Part shown: one piece after another, positions 31,344 to 41,965 of the stretch
Layout of the letters: the number at the start of each line of letters is the position of its first letter
Numbering within the stretch: position 1 is the stretch's first letter
Translations under genes and position numbers: made by a program
Origin: Symsagittifera roscoffensis
Taxonomy: Eukaryota > Xenacoelomorpha > Acoela > Convolutidae
Assembly (NCBI RefSeq): GCF_963678635.1
Contig: NC_087065.1
Location: 19,171,623 to 19,235,622, forward strand
DNA length: 64,000 nucleotides
Reading direction: 5' to 3'
Notes under the pieces: generated by a model
What the model was told of the DNA's origin: nothing
Databases searched by the model: none
The model's input: the letters and a program-made list of their open reading frames with translations, nothing else

Positions 31344-32530
31344 AAGGAGGGTTGAAACCTGAGCTGACTGGCTTTTTTTTTTCTGCAATTTGCTAATTTT
31401 TATTTTTTTGAAGTTTTTTTTTCGGTGATATGTACCATTTCCGAGCTTATACTCTCAAAAACGGAAAAGTTTCTTCGGTTCAATTGTTAATGGACTTTTT
31501 GATTAGAAGAGTTCTGAAGAGTTCTGAGGGCGTTGACAAATTTGGTATAAGATTGAAGTACTTTTTAATTTTGAAAAAAAGAACATATTTCAAAAATACT
31601 CTTAAGGGTTGGTAGATTCTTATTGAGATCAGCTTTTCCGACGATTAGCGAATACCCGTTTCAGATATCCTGAAGCTGAGCTACCCACATTTTTTTGAAA
31701 GAATGCATTTTCCGTCAATTTACTTTGGTCCAATTTCCGCCATGTTTTGCAGGTCTAGGATGGTCAAAATGTCTAAGAAAAATTTTTTTTCTTAGAACGA
31801 GCTTTTCGAAGCAAAATTTTTTTTGTCAGTGTGTTAAGTTGTGATAAAAATATCTTGTTAAAGTTAAAACATTACTCTCTGGAACTCGTTTGGCATACCG
31901 CTTATACCGCTTAATCCTATCTGCTTTGCTAAGAAGGTTTTTCTTTGCTGATTTTGCCAAATTAATATCGTTTGACTGTAGGTTGTTAAAATTAAAGATA
32001 TCCTTCGGATTTTCCTGGTAATTGAAAAGCTACTTTGTCAATGATGGTTTGACATCAAGTAGTTTTAATCTTGAAAATTTGATTAGAAATTTTATATCGA
32101 AAGCCAGTTTTTACACCCGTCCTTTTTTTCTCCTGAGTACTAACTGACTGATAAAAACAGTCTTCGTCGCATTTATTCAGTTTATTTATGAGGCTTTGGT
32201 CTCCATTCTTTTTACTTTGTTCTTAAACACAATTAAAAGATAAAGATGAATTTTTTTAATTCATTTTGTATGAAAGGTATGCGGAATTACTTGATTTTGA
32301 CTTGGTGAGATTTTCCCGATTCTGTAAAAAAAAAATTCAGAGTTTTAAAAAAATTGTTTCGCATAGAAACGTAAACACAAAATTTTCTCCCGTTATGTTG
32401 ATGATTGAGCAAACAAATTGTCATAGTGCTTTTTTTTCTGCTTCATTTCAACCACAGGGCTTGATGATTCCACAGGACCAATATTAATATTCACAAAAAT
32501 ATCCCACCCCAGACCAATGTTCTGTAACTT

Positions 32531-32678
32531 TTACTTCTCAAGTTCTTCCTTTACGTGGTTCTTTACATTAAAATTTTTAAAATGAGGATTGAGGGTCGTC
32601 AAATTGACTCCCATGGTCAGTTTTTGGTGGATAAAAATTTTTGTGTCAACGAGCGCTTGATTTAGTTCCTTTGACAGC
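32531..32678 (-). pseudogene. Minus-strand gene fragment, exon c equivalent in N1
   Basis: Same 49 codons and acceptor (CTATCAG) as exon c at 39969-40116. In this copy a ~690-bp deletion removed exon b and the donor of exon a (32754-32879), so the chain is broken. Readable past its TAA as a further open stretch (NIGLGWDIFVNINIGPVESS), which also exists in the diverged N4 copy. Confidence 0.4.
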
Positions 32679-33349
32679 CTGATAGTTCAAAAAAATGGAA
32701 GGCGTTTTCTTTGAGTTTCATAACCTCTCATAATGCAGATAAAAGTTCATTATAGCTTCTTCTGACCCGCGAAGTGCTTGAGGCAATACCGAGAAAAATT
32801 TGTGTCCGAACGTTTGAATGAAAGAAAGTTTTTTTGATTGTTTGTTTTTGTTCCAATCAAACAAAGTGGTCGGAAGTTTCTGTGGCAGTGATACGACAAC
32901 CAGCTACTCTAATGTTTGGCGATTAATTACACAAGTTGGCTCAAAAACAACTTCGCGATTGTAAGTCGTCATACACTAATTTTTATTATCTACCCTAAAA
33001 CTGAAATTTTTTAGTCCTCCTTGTTTCTCCTGAGTAGCATCTGACTAATAAGAACAGTCTGTGGTGCATTTATTTAGTTTAACTATGAGACTTTGGTCTG
33101 TATTCTTTTTACTTTTTACTGGTTACTCACCCCCGTCAGATATTCCATGAAAATTTAAACACATGTAAGATGAATACCTCTCCAATTTGGTAACTCGTTT
33201 TTCCAGTTCGTAAGTGTCATTTAGTAGCCTGTCATTATCGTTCCGTAACCCGATAATCTCATTTTGTTGGGTATCAACTTGTATATCTAATTGTTTTAAT
33301 AGAGATCAAATAGAATTTCCATCATTTAAATCGGTTGAAGAAAACTTTT

Positions 33350-33466
33350 GCAAAAAGGCCATTTTGAATATTGAAGGCGAAAGATTTGGAAAGTTTGTGC
33401 AGCGAACGTACAAAGAACAACGCGACCGTTTCTCAGCTAAACGTTCTGTCTTCGAAATTATAGGTG
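33350..33466 (+). CDS. Exon-like segment x in module M3
   Basis: The plus frame reads KKAILNIEGERFGKFVQRTY, KEQRDRFSAKRSVFEII and ends at a donor, ATAG|GTGAGA. In M1 and M2 the same frame has TAA in place of the TAC of QRTY. Segment y downstream (about 33590-33675) reads FREDVYRVAAGLLDGL..CVFDMTNY and stop. Base changes between M1 and M3 in y are mostly silent or mild in this frame but create a stop in the opposite strand, favouring the plus strand. The phase of x and y do not match simply, so the gene model is unresolved. The start given is approximate. Confidence 0.3.
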
Positions 33467-34814
33467 AGAATGGAAGATTTAGCTCAGCTTTATATCCTTT
33501 GAACAAAGGAATGTTAGTCTTGTGGTATCAAATCAGTATTAAATTTTCAACGGACTTTTATATTCTTCTGACACTTTTACTCAAGGTTCAGGGAAGATGT
33601 TTACCGAGTTGCTGCTGGTTTGCTCGATGGGCTACGGTTTAAATATAAAAAATGTGTTTTTGATATGACAAATTACTAAAAATGTTATCTGAAAAGATGA
33701 TTTTTTTTTACAAAAATTGAATTTATCAAGAGGTAAACAATTAGAAGAACTAGTTTTGTTTATTATTGCAAAATTTTAACAAACTTGAAAGACAGGAAAT
33801 CAAAAAAGCAATAGTCTTGAGTCTAAATGAGGCTAATAACTCAGCTTTAGACCCTCGAGAAACCATGTTGCTTGAAACAACTCTTCGGATGGATTGTCTG
33901 ATTTCTACATTAAAATTTACAGTAGTCGACGGTCTAATTACATTTTCGTTACCTTCTAAAGTCCCACTTTTCTTAGTGATTGATTTTGCGACAAATTCTT
34001 CCTCAAAAGGGGATAGAAATGAAAATCTGTCGGAAAGAAGTTGTGATAAGAGATCAGTGAAACCCTTGGTGAAAATCTATTCTTCCAATGCGTGAGTCTG
34101 CTAAGCGTCGTTTTGCAATAATGCTGGCAAAAATGCTGATTGTAAGGCTCTCAGTAAAAAGTTTGAATTTTGAACTATACAATCAATTTCTTAAGTGTTC
34201 CTAGCCGACACAACACCAATTCTAGTTCATTCTAGTTCTGCAAAATGTTTGTTGTATTTTCTAATTTTCTGCATACGGCCTTAAGAATTAGAAATAAAAC
34301 CAGTTCTTTAATGCCGTTTTGCAATATTTCTTTTTGAGATCACTTTGGTAATTTTTGGTTTTTCCCCGACAACCTCTCTAATTATTTCTTTCTTAGTAAC
34401 TTTTAGGCTTTTCTAGAGCAAATTTTTCTTATAGAGCGTAAAAAATAAGGTATGATAATCCAGATCGTTTGGCTATACTTTTTTAATTTCGAGAAAACTG
34501 AAATAGTTTTTTTAGACTCTTACCTATGTCAAAAATTAAAAAGTTTGAATTTGAAAAATAATGGATTCTCGCATTAAAAAAGAGTTTCCCGTGAAATGAC
34601 AGTTTAAATTACAAAAAAGCCGAGTTTCTGGTCTTTATTCTTCTTGTTTGGTCATTTTAACAAAATTTATAGAAAGAAGAAAAAATCTGAATTTAGGTCA
34701 CCTGTACTTTTATTTTCAAAGTGTAGGTCAAATTGGAAAATTTCAACTACTAACATTCATTGTAAAGTAAAAAAAAAACAAGCAAATAATTTTTTTTTGT
34801 TAAAATTTTTTCAG

Positions 34815-34911
34815 TATGCTCAGTGGGCCTTATTCCGTCAATTTCGGGCCCTGTAGAAGAGCATCCGACTCGGAACAATCCGAAAAAGACGAAGTAAAAG
34901 TTCCTTACTGA
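34815..34911 (+). CDS. Terminal exon-like segment z, copy 3
   Basis: Identical to copy 1 through the TGA, after acceptor TTTTTTCAG. Confidence 0.33.
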
Positions 34912-35061
34912 CTTTCAAATTGTTTTGTCCAGTTTCTGAACATAAAAATTGCCTCCCAAAAAGCAATTGTCAAGCAACAGCAACTTCAGCTGCCCTACTT
35001 ATCCATTCATTTTTTCACCCAAACCAAAATCCAACCACGCAAAAATCATAATAAAGTAAGG

Positions 35062-38000
35062 AGGGTTGAAACCTGAGCTGACTGGCTATTTTTTTTTGAT
35101 GCAATTTGCTAATTTTTATTTTTTTGAAGTGACTTCTTTCGGTGATATGTACCATTTCCGAGCTTATACTCTCAAAAACGGAAAAAGTTTCTTCGGTCCA
35201 ATTGTTAACGGACTTTTTGATTAGAAGAATTCTGAGGGTTGATCGTAGCGTTGACAAAATTGGTATAAGATTGAAGTACTTTTTAATTTTGAAAAAAAGA
35301 ACATATTTCAAAAATACTCTTAAGGGTTGGTAGATTCTTATTGAGATCAGCTTTTCCGACGATTGGCGAATACCCGTCTCAGATATCTTGAAGCTGAGCC
35401 ACCCAAATTTTTTTGAAAGAATGCATTTTCCGTCAATTTACTTTGGTCCAATTTCCGCCATGTTTTGCAGGTCTAGGATGGTCAAAATGTCTAAGAAAAA
35501 TTTTTTTTCTTAGAACGAGCCTTTCGAAGCAAAATTTTTTTTGTCAGTGTGTTAAGTTGTGATAAAAATATCTTGTTAAAGTTAAAACATTACTCTCTGG
35601 AACTCGTTTGGCATACCGCTTATACCGCTTAATCCTATCTGCTTTGCTAAGAAGGTTTTTCTTTGCTGATTTTGCCAAATTAATATCGTTTGACTGTAGG
35701 TTGTTAAAATTAAAGATATCCTTCGGATTTTCCTGGTAATTGAAAAGCTACTTTGTCAATGATGGTTTGACATCAAGTAGTTTTAATCTTGAAAATTTGA
35801 TTAGAAATTTTATATCGAAAGCCAGTTTTTACACCCGTCCTTTTTTTCTCCTGAGTACTAACTGACTGATAAAAACAGTCTTCGTCGCATTTATTCAGTT
35901 TATTTATGAGGCTTTGGTCTCCATTCTTTTTACTTTGTTCTTAAACACAATTAAAAGATAAAGATGAATTTTTTTAATTCATTTTGTATGAAAGGTATGC
36001 GGAATTACTTGATTTTGACTTGGTGAGATTTTCCCGATTCTGTAAAAAAAAAATTCAGAGTTTTAAAAAAATTGTTTCGCATAGAAACGTAAACACAAAA
36101 TTTTCTCCCGTTATGTTGATGATTGAGCAAACAAATTGTCATAGTGCTTTTTTTTCTGCTTCATTTCAACCACAGGGTTTGATGATTCCACAGGACCAAT
36201 ATTAATATTCACAAAAATATCCCACCCCAGACCAATGTTCTGTAACTTTTACTTCTCAAGTTCTTCCTTTACGTGGTTCTTTACATTAAAATTTTTAAAA
36301 TGAGGATTGAGGGTCGTCAAATTGACTCCCATGGTCAGTTTTTGGTGGATAAAAATTTTTGTGTCAACGAGCGCTTGATTTAGTTCCTTTGACAGCCTGA
36401 TAGTTCAAAAAAATGGAAGGCGTTTTCTTTGAGTTTCATAACCTCTCATAATGCAGATAAAAGTTCATTATAGCTTCTTCTGACCCGCGAAGTGCTTGAG
36501 GCAATACCGAGAAAAATTTGTGTCCGAACGTTTGAATGAAAGAAAGTTTTTTTGATTGTTTGTTTTTGTTCCAATCAAACAAAGTGGTCGGAAGTTTCTG
36601 TGGCAGTGATACGACAACCAGCTACTCTAAGGTTTGGCGATTAATTACACAAGTTGGCTCAAAAACAACTTCGCGATTGTAAGTCGTCATACACTAATTT
36701 TTATTATCTACCCTAAAACTGAAATTTTTTATTCCTCCTTGTTTCTCCTGAGTAGCATCTGACTAATAAGAACAGTCTGTGGTGCATTTATTTAGTTTAA
36801 CTATGAGACTTTGGTCTGTATTCTTTTTACTTTTTACTGGTTACTCACCCCCGTCAGATATTCCATGAAAATTTAAACACATGTAAGATGAATACCTCTC
36901 CAATTTGGTAACTCGTTTTTCCAGTTCGTAAGTGTCATTTAGTAGCCTGTCATTATCGTTCCGTAACCCGATAATCTCATTTTGTTGGGTATCAACTTGT
37001 ATATCTAATTGTTTTAATAGAGATCAAATAGAATTTCCATCATTTAAATCGGTTGAAGAAAACTTTTGCAAAAAGGCCATTTTGAATATTGAAGGCGAAA
37101 GATTTGGAAAGTTTGTGCAGCGAACGTACAAAGAACAACGCGACCGTTTCTCAGCTAAACGTTCTGTCTTCGAAATTATAGGTGAGAATGGAAGATTTAG
37201 CTCAGCTTTATATCCTTTGAACAAAGGAATGTTAGTCTTGTGGTATCAAATCAGTATTAAATTTTCAACGGACTTTTATATTCTTCTGACACTTTTACTC
37301 AAGGTTCAGGGAAGATGTTTACCGAGTTGCTGCTGGTTTGCTCGATGGGCTACGGTTTAAATATAAAAAATGTGTTTTTGATATGACAAATTACTAAAAA
37401 TGTTATCTGAAAAGATGATTTTTTTTACAAAAATTGAATTTATCAAGAGGTAAACAATTAGAAGAACTAGTTTTGTTTATTATTGCAAAATTTTAACAAA
37501 CTTGAAAGACAGGAAATCAAAAAAGCAATAGTCTTGAGTCTAAATGAGGCTAATAACTCAGCTTTAGACCCTCGAGAAACCATGTTGCTTGAAACAACTC
37601 TTCGGATGGATTGTCTGATTTCTACATTAAAATTTACAGTAGTCGACGGTCTAATTACATTTTCGTTACCTTCTAAAGTCCCACTTTTCTTAGTGATTGA
37701 TTTTGCGACAAATTCTTCCTCAAAAGGGGATAGAAATGAAAATCTGTCGGAAAGAAGTTGTGATAAGAGATCAGTGAAACCCTTGGTGAAAATCTATTCT
37801 TCCAATGCGTGAGTCTGCTAAGCGTCGTTTTGCAATAATGCTGGCAAAAATGCTGATTGTAAGGCTCTCAGTAAAAAGTTTGAATTTTGAACTATACAAT
37901 CAATTTCTTAAGTGTTCCTAGCCGACACAACACCAATTCTAGTTCATTCTAGTTCTGCAAAATGTTTGTTGTATTTTCTAATTTTCTGCATACGGCCTTA

Positions 38001-38779
38001 AGAATTAGAAATAAAACCAGTTCTTTAATGCCGTTTTGCAATATTTCTTTTTGAGATCACTTTGGTAATTTTTGGTTTTTCCCCGACAACCTCTCTAATT
38101 ATTTCTTTCTTAGTAACTTTTAGGCTTTTCTAGAGCAAATTTTTCTTATAGAGCGTAAAAAATAAGGTATGATAATCCAGATCGTTTGGCTATACTTTTT
38201 TAATTTCGAGAAAACTGAAATAGTTTTTTTAGACTCTTACCTATGTCAAAAATTAAAAAGTTTGAATTTGAAAAATAATGGATTCTCGCATTAAAAAAGA
38301 GTTTCCCGTGAAATGACAGTTTAAATTACAAAAAAGCCGAGTTTCTGGTCTTTATTCTTCTTGTTTGGTCATTTTAACAAAATTTATAGAAAGAAGAAAA
38401 AATCTGAATTTAGGTCACCTGTACTTTTATTTTCAAAGTGTAGGTCAAATTGGAAAATTTCAACTACTAACATTCATTGTAAAGTAAAAAAAAAACAAGC
38501 AAATAATTTTTTTTTGTTAAAATTTTTTCAGTATGCTCAGTGGGCCTTATTCCGTCAATTTCGGGCCCTGTAGAAGAGCATCCGACTCGGAACAATCCGA
38601 AAAAGACGAAGTAAAAGTTCCTTACTGACTTTCAAATTGTTTTGTCCAGTTTCTGAACATAAAAATTGCCTCCCAAAAAGCAATTGTCAAGCAACAGCAA
38701 CTTCAGCTGCCCTACTTATCCATTCATTTTTTCACCCAAACCAAAATCCAACCACGCAAAAATCATAATAAAGTAAGGA
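35062..38779. repeat. 3.7-kb tandem unit (N+M), copy 2
   Basis: N2 (35062-36836) plus M4 (36837-38779). Near-identical to 31344-35061. Contains exon c equivalent at 36249-36396 (minus), exon a equivalent at 36472-36597 (minus), segment x near 37068-37184 (plus) and exon z at 38532-38628 (plus). Confidence 0.9.
38532..38628 (+). CDS. Terminal exon-like segment z, copy 4
   Basis: Identical to copies 1 and 3, with acceptor TTTTTTCAG at 38531. Confidence 0.33.
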
Positions 38780-39968
38780 GGGTTGAAACCTGAGCTGACT
38801 GGCTATTTTTTTTTGATGCAATTTGCTAATTTTTATTTTTTTGAAGTGACTTCTTTCGGTGATATGTACCATTTCCGAGCTTATACTCTCAAAAACGGAA
38901 AAAGTTTCTTCGGTCCAATTGTTAACGGACTTTTTGATTAGAAGAATTCTGAGGGTTGATCGTAGCGTTGACAAAATTGGTATAAGATTGAAGTACTTTT
39001 TAATTTTGAAAAAAAGAACATATTTCAAAAATACTCTTAAGGGTTGGTAGATTCTTATTGAGATCAGCTTTTCCGACGATTGGCGAATACCCGTCTCAGA
39101 TATCTTGAAGCTGAGCCACCCAAATTTTTTTGAAAGAATGCATTTTCCGTCAATTTACTTTGGTCCAATTTCCGCCATGTTTTGAAGGTCTAGGATGGCC
39201 AAAATGTCTAAGATAAATTTTTTTTCTTAGAACGGGCCTTTCGAAGCAAAAATTTTTTTTGTCAGTGTGTTAAGTTGTGATAAAATTATCTTGTTAAAGT
39301 TAAACCATTACTCTCTGGAACTCGTTCGGCATACCGCTTATACCGCTTAATCCTGTCTGCTTTGCTAAGAAGGTTTTTCTTTGCTGATTTTGCCAAAACA
39401 ATATCGTTTGACTGAAGGTTGTTAAAGTTAAGGATAACCTTCGGATTTTCCTGGTAATTGAAAAGCTACTTTGTCAATGATGGTTTGACTGACATTAAGT
39501 AATTTTAATTTTGAAAAGTTGATAAGAAGTTTTATATCGAAAGCCAGTTTTTACACCCGTCCTTTTTTCTCCTGAGTACTAACTGACTGATAAAAACAGT
39601 CTTCGTCGCATTTATTCAGTTTATTTATGAGGCCTTGGTCTCCATTCGTTTTACTTTGTTCTTAAACACAATTAAAAGATAAAGATGAATTTTTTTTATT
39701 CATTTTGTATGAAAGTTATGCGGAATTACTTGATTTTGATTTGGTGAGATTTTCCCGATTCTGTAAAAAAAAATTCAGAGTTGTAAAAAAATTGTTTCGC
39801 ATAGAAACGTAAACACAAAACTTTCTCCCGTTATGTTGATGATTGAGCAAACAAATTGTCATAGTGCTTTTTTTTCTGCTTCATTTCAACCACAGGGCTT
39901 GATGATTCCACAGGACCAATATTAATATTCACAAAAATATCCCACCCCAGACCAATGTTCTGTAACTT

Positions 39969-40116
39969 TTACTTCTCAAGTTCTTCCTTTACGTGGTTCT
40001 TTACATTAAAATTTTTAAAATGAGGATTGAGGGTCGTCAAATTGACTCCCATGGTCAGTTTTTGGTGGATAAAAATTTTTGTGTCAACGAGCGCTTGATT
40101 TAGTTCCTTTGACAGC
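39969..40116 (-). CDS. Unidentified minus-strand gene, terminal exon c
   Basis: After acceptor ACTATCAG (AG at 40118-40117) one base completes the codon CAG with CA from exon b. Then 48 codons follow to TAA: LSKELNQALVDTKIFIHQKL, TMGVNLTTLNPHFKNF, and a charged end HVKEELEK. Strongly helical and hydrophilic, perhaps a coiled-coil tail. Copies exist in N1 (32531-32678) and N2 (36249-36396), and a decayed one in N4 (about 41530-41690, with stops). Family unknown. Confidence 0.5.
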
Positions 40117-40372
40117 CTGATAGTTCAAAAAAATAGAAGGCGTTTTCTTTGAGTTTCATAACCTCTCATGATGCAGATAAAAGTATTCATTATCCGTACG
40201 ACTTCGGCAGCTTCTCTCATCTTACATGTGGTGACTTAGTCTGTGAGAGTCCCCCAGTAACCTTTCAAATGTTTTCTACCTCTCTGCTAAATAAAGGATT
40301 GAACGTGACTTTTTGTCGGCTTCCGGTGTTCTGTTCCCACTGAAAATCTTCTTCTCTTGGTTGATCATTTAC

Positions 40373-40499
40373 TGCTCCGCGGATTCATACGCCTTCAATG
40401 TGTTTTTGTTTCTTGTTCCACTCTTGATTGTATCTGCGTACAGCTGAGTAACTGTGACTCGTTCCAAAATCGTGATTTGATATTCCGATGTTTCCGGCC
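40373..40499 (-). CDS. Unidentified minus-strand gene, exon b
   Basis: Bounded by acceptor ACAACCTATAG and donor GAGCA|GTAAAT. 127 bases, starting in phase 1 and ending in phase 2, which matches the start of exon c exactly. Reads PETSEYQITILERVTVTQLY, ADTIKSGTRNKNTLKAYESA, E. Deleted from N1 and N2. Confidence 0.5.
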
Positions 40500-40629
40500 C
40501 TATAGGTTGTCAATGTCTAGATTCTCCTTCGCATTTGAATCCAGATTGTCGGCAGCGCCATAATTTAATTAAGGCAAATGGAACTTATTTCCCGAGATTT
40601 CGACTCCTTTGGCTGAGCCTAATTGAAAC

Positions 40630-40672
40630 TTTTGTTTGCTATGGGAAAAAAAATTGGGTCGCCATTGGGTTG
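40630..40672 (-). CDS. Unidentified minus-strand gene, possible micro-exon a2
   Basis: After an excellent acceptor (TGTTTTTATTTCTAAG) the phase-0 frame reads QPNGDPIFFPIANK plus one base, before a weak donor (AAAA|GTTTCA). It would link exon a (phase 0 end) to exon b (phase 1 start). The weak donor makes this tentative. Confidence 0.25.
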
Positions 40673-40872
40673 CTTAGAAATAAAAACAGAAAAACAAGAT
40701 TGAGTTAAAAAGTCTATTCTCAGATATTCTGATCGATTGCGCCAATGTACCGATGGTGTATTCTCAGCATGAACTGACTGGTAAATAATCAATACTGAAC
40801 ATAATTTAATTCAAGTAAGTAAAACAAATCACAGGAGTGGTTTTCAATTTTCTTGGTATCATTTTTTGTTAC

Positions 40873-40998
40873 AGCTTCTTCTGACCCGCTAAGTGCTTGA
40901 GGCAATACCGAGAAAAATTTGTGTCCGAACATTTGAATGAAAGAAAGTTTTTTTGATTGTTTGTTTTTGTTCCAATCAAACAAAGTGGTCGGAAGTTT
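40873..40998 (-). CDS. Unidentified minus-strand gene, exon a
   Basis: Acceptor ACTGCCACAG (AG at 41000-40999) and donor GAAGCT|GTAACA. 42 codons, phase 0 at both ends: KLPTTLFDWNKNKQSKKLSF, IQMFGHKFFSVLPQALSGSE, EA. In N1/N2 the donor has been removed by the deletion, so the frame runs into a short chimaeric tail. Exons further upstream were not identified. Confidence 0.42.
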
Positions 40999-41140
40999 CT
41001 GTGGCAGTTATACGACAACCAGCTACTCTAATGTTCGGCGATTAATTGAACAAGTTGTGTAGGCTCAAAGACAACTTCGCGATTGTAAGTCGTCATAAAC
41101 TAATTTTTAATATCTACCCTAAACTGAAACTTTTTAGTCC

Positions 41141-41965
41141 TCCTTGTTTCTCCTGAGTAGCATCTGACTAATAAGAACAGTCTTTGTTGCATTTATTTAG
41201 TTTAACTATGAGACCTTGGTCTGTATTCTTTTTACTTCGGTATTAAAAAACACTTATAGTTTAAAGATGCATTCTTCTACCAATAATTTGTCTGGGTTTG
41301 AAAGCTAAGTGGAAATGCATGATTTTTGTAATGTTGGGTTTTTTTCCGATTCAATTTAAAGGTCTTCAAGATTTGTTTCGCATAGAAACTCAAACAAAGA
41401 ACTTTGTTGCCGTCACCTTGATGATTGAGCAATCAATTTGGGATTGGTCGTTTTTTCTACTTCAGTTCAATCCGCAGGGCTTGCTGGATCCCCAGGGGTA
41501 TTCATATTTACAATCAGATCCCACACCATACCAATGTTCAATAACTTTTACTTTTCAAGTTTGTTTTTTTTCTAGGTTGTGTACAATGAAATTTAAAAAA
41601 TTAGGAATGATGCTCCTAAAATTGGCTATAGTGGTCAGTTTTTAGCGGATTATTTTTTTTGTGTCAAGGAGGGCTCGACTTAGTGCATTTGACGGCCTGA
41701 TAATTGCAGAAATGGAAGGTGTTTCACCATTTCTCATGATGCTGATAAAAATGTACGTTATTCGTTCGACATCCGCAGCTTCTCTCATTCCATATGTAAT
41801 GACTTAGTTTGTGAGAGGCCCCAGTTTTTTTCCAAAGCTTCTCTCTCTCTCTCTCTCTCTCTTTATTTTTTGATAAATAAAAGAATGAATGTAGTTTTTT
41901 GTCGCCTTCTTTTCCTACTGTTCTTCGTTTAAAAGCGCAAAATTGCACTGCACTTGTATTATATT
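41141..41965. repeat. Module N, copy 4 (old, diverged, truncated)
   Basis: Begins TCCTTGTTTCTCCTGAGTAG and follows the order of 32110-32720 with heavy divergence. The exon c equivalent still reads ALSRALLDTKK in register but is broken by stops. It shows that N itself arose from an older tandem repeat. Confidence 0.65.
41841..41862 (+). repeat. (CT)11 microsatellite
   Basis: Perfect CT dinucleotide run inside N4. Confidence 0.95.

Larger units (their letters stand above)
31344..35061. repeat. 3.7-kb tandem unit (N+M), copy 1
   Basis: N1 (31344-33118) plus M3 (33119-35061). Repeated at 35062-38779 with an offset of 3717-3718 bp and only scattered single-base differences. M3 has two deletions relative to M1/M2. 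N and M meet at CTGGTTAC near 33119. Confidence 0.9.
38780..41140. repeat. Module N, copy 3 (longer, slightly diverged)
   Basis: Matches N1/N2 with a few percent divergence from about 39180 onward. It retains ~690 bp (40184-40872) that N1 and N2 lack, and this extra sequence contains exons b and a2 of the minus-strand gene. It is therefore the more ancestral form. Confidence 0.8.
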
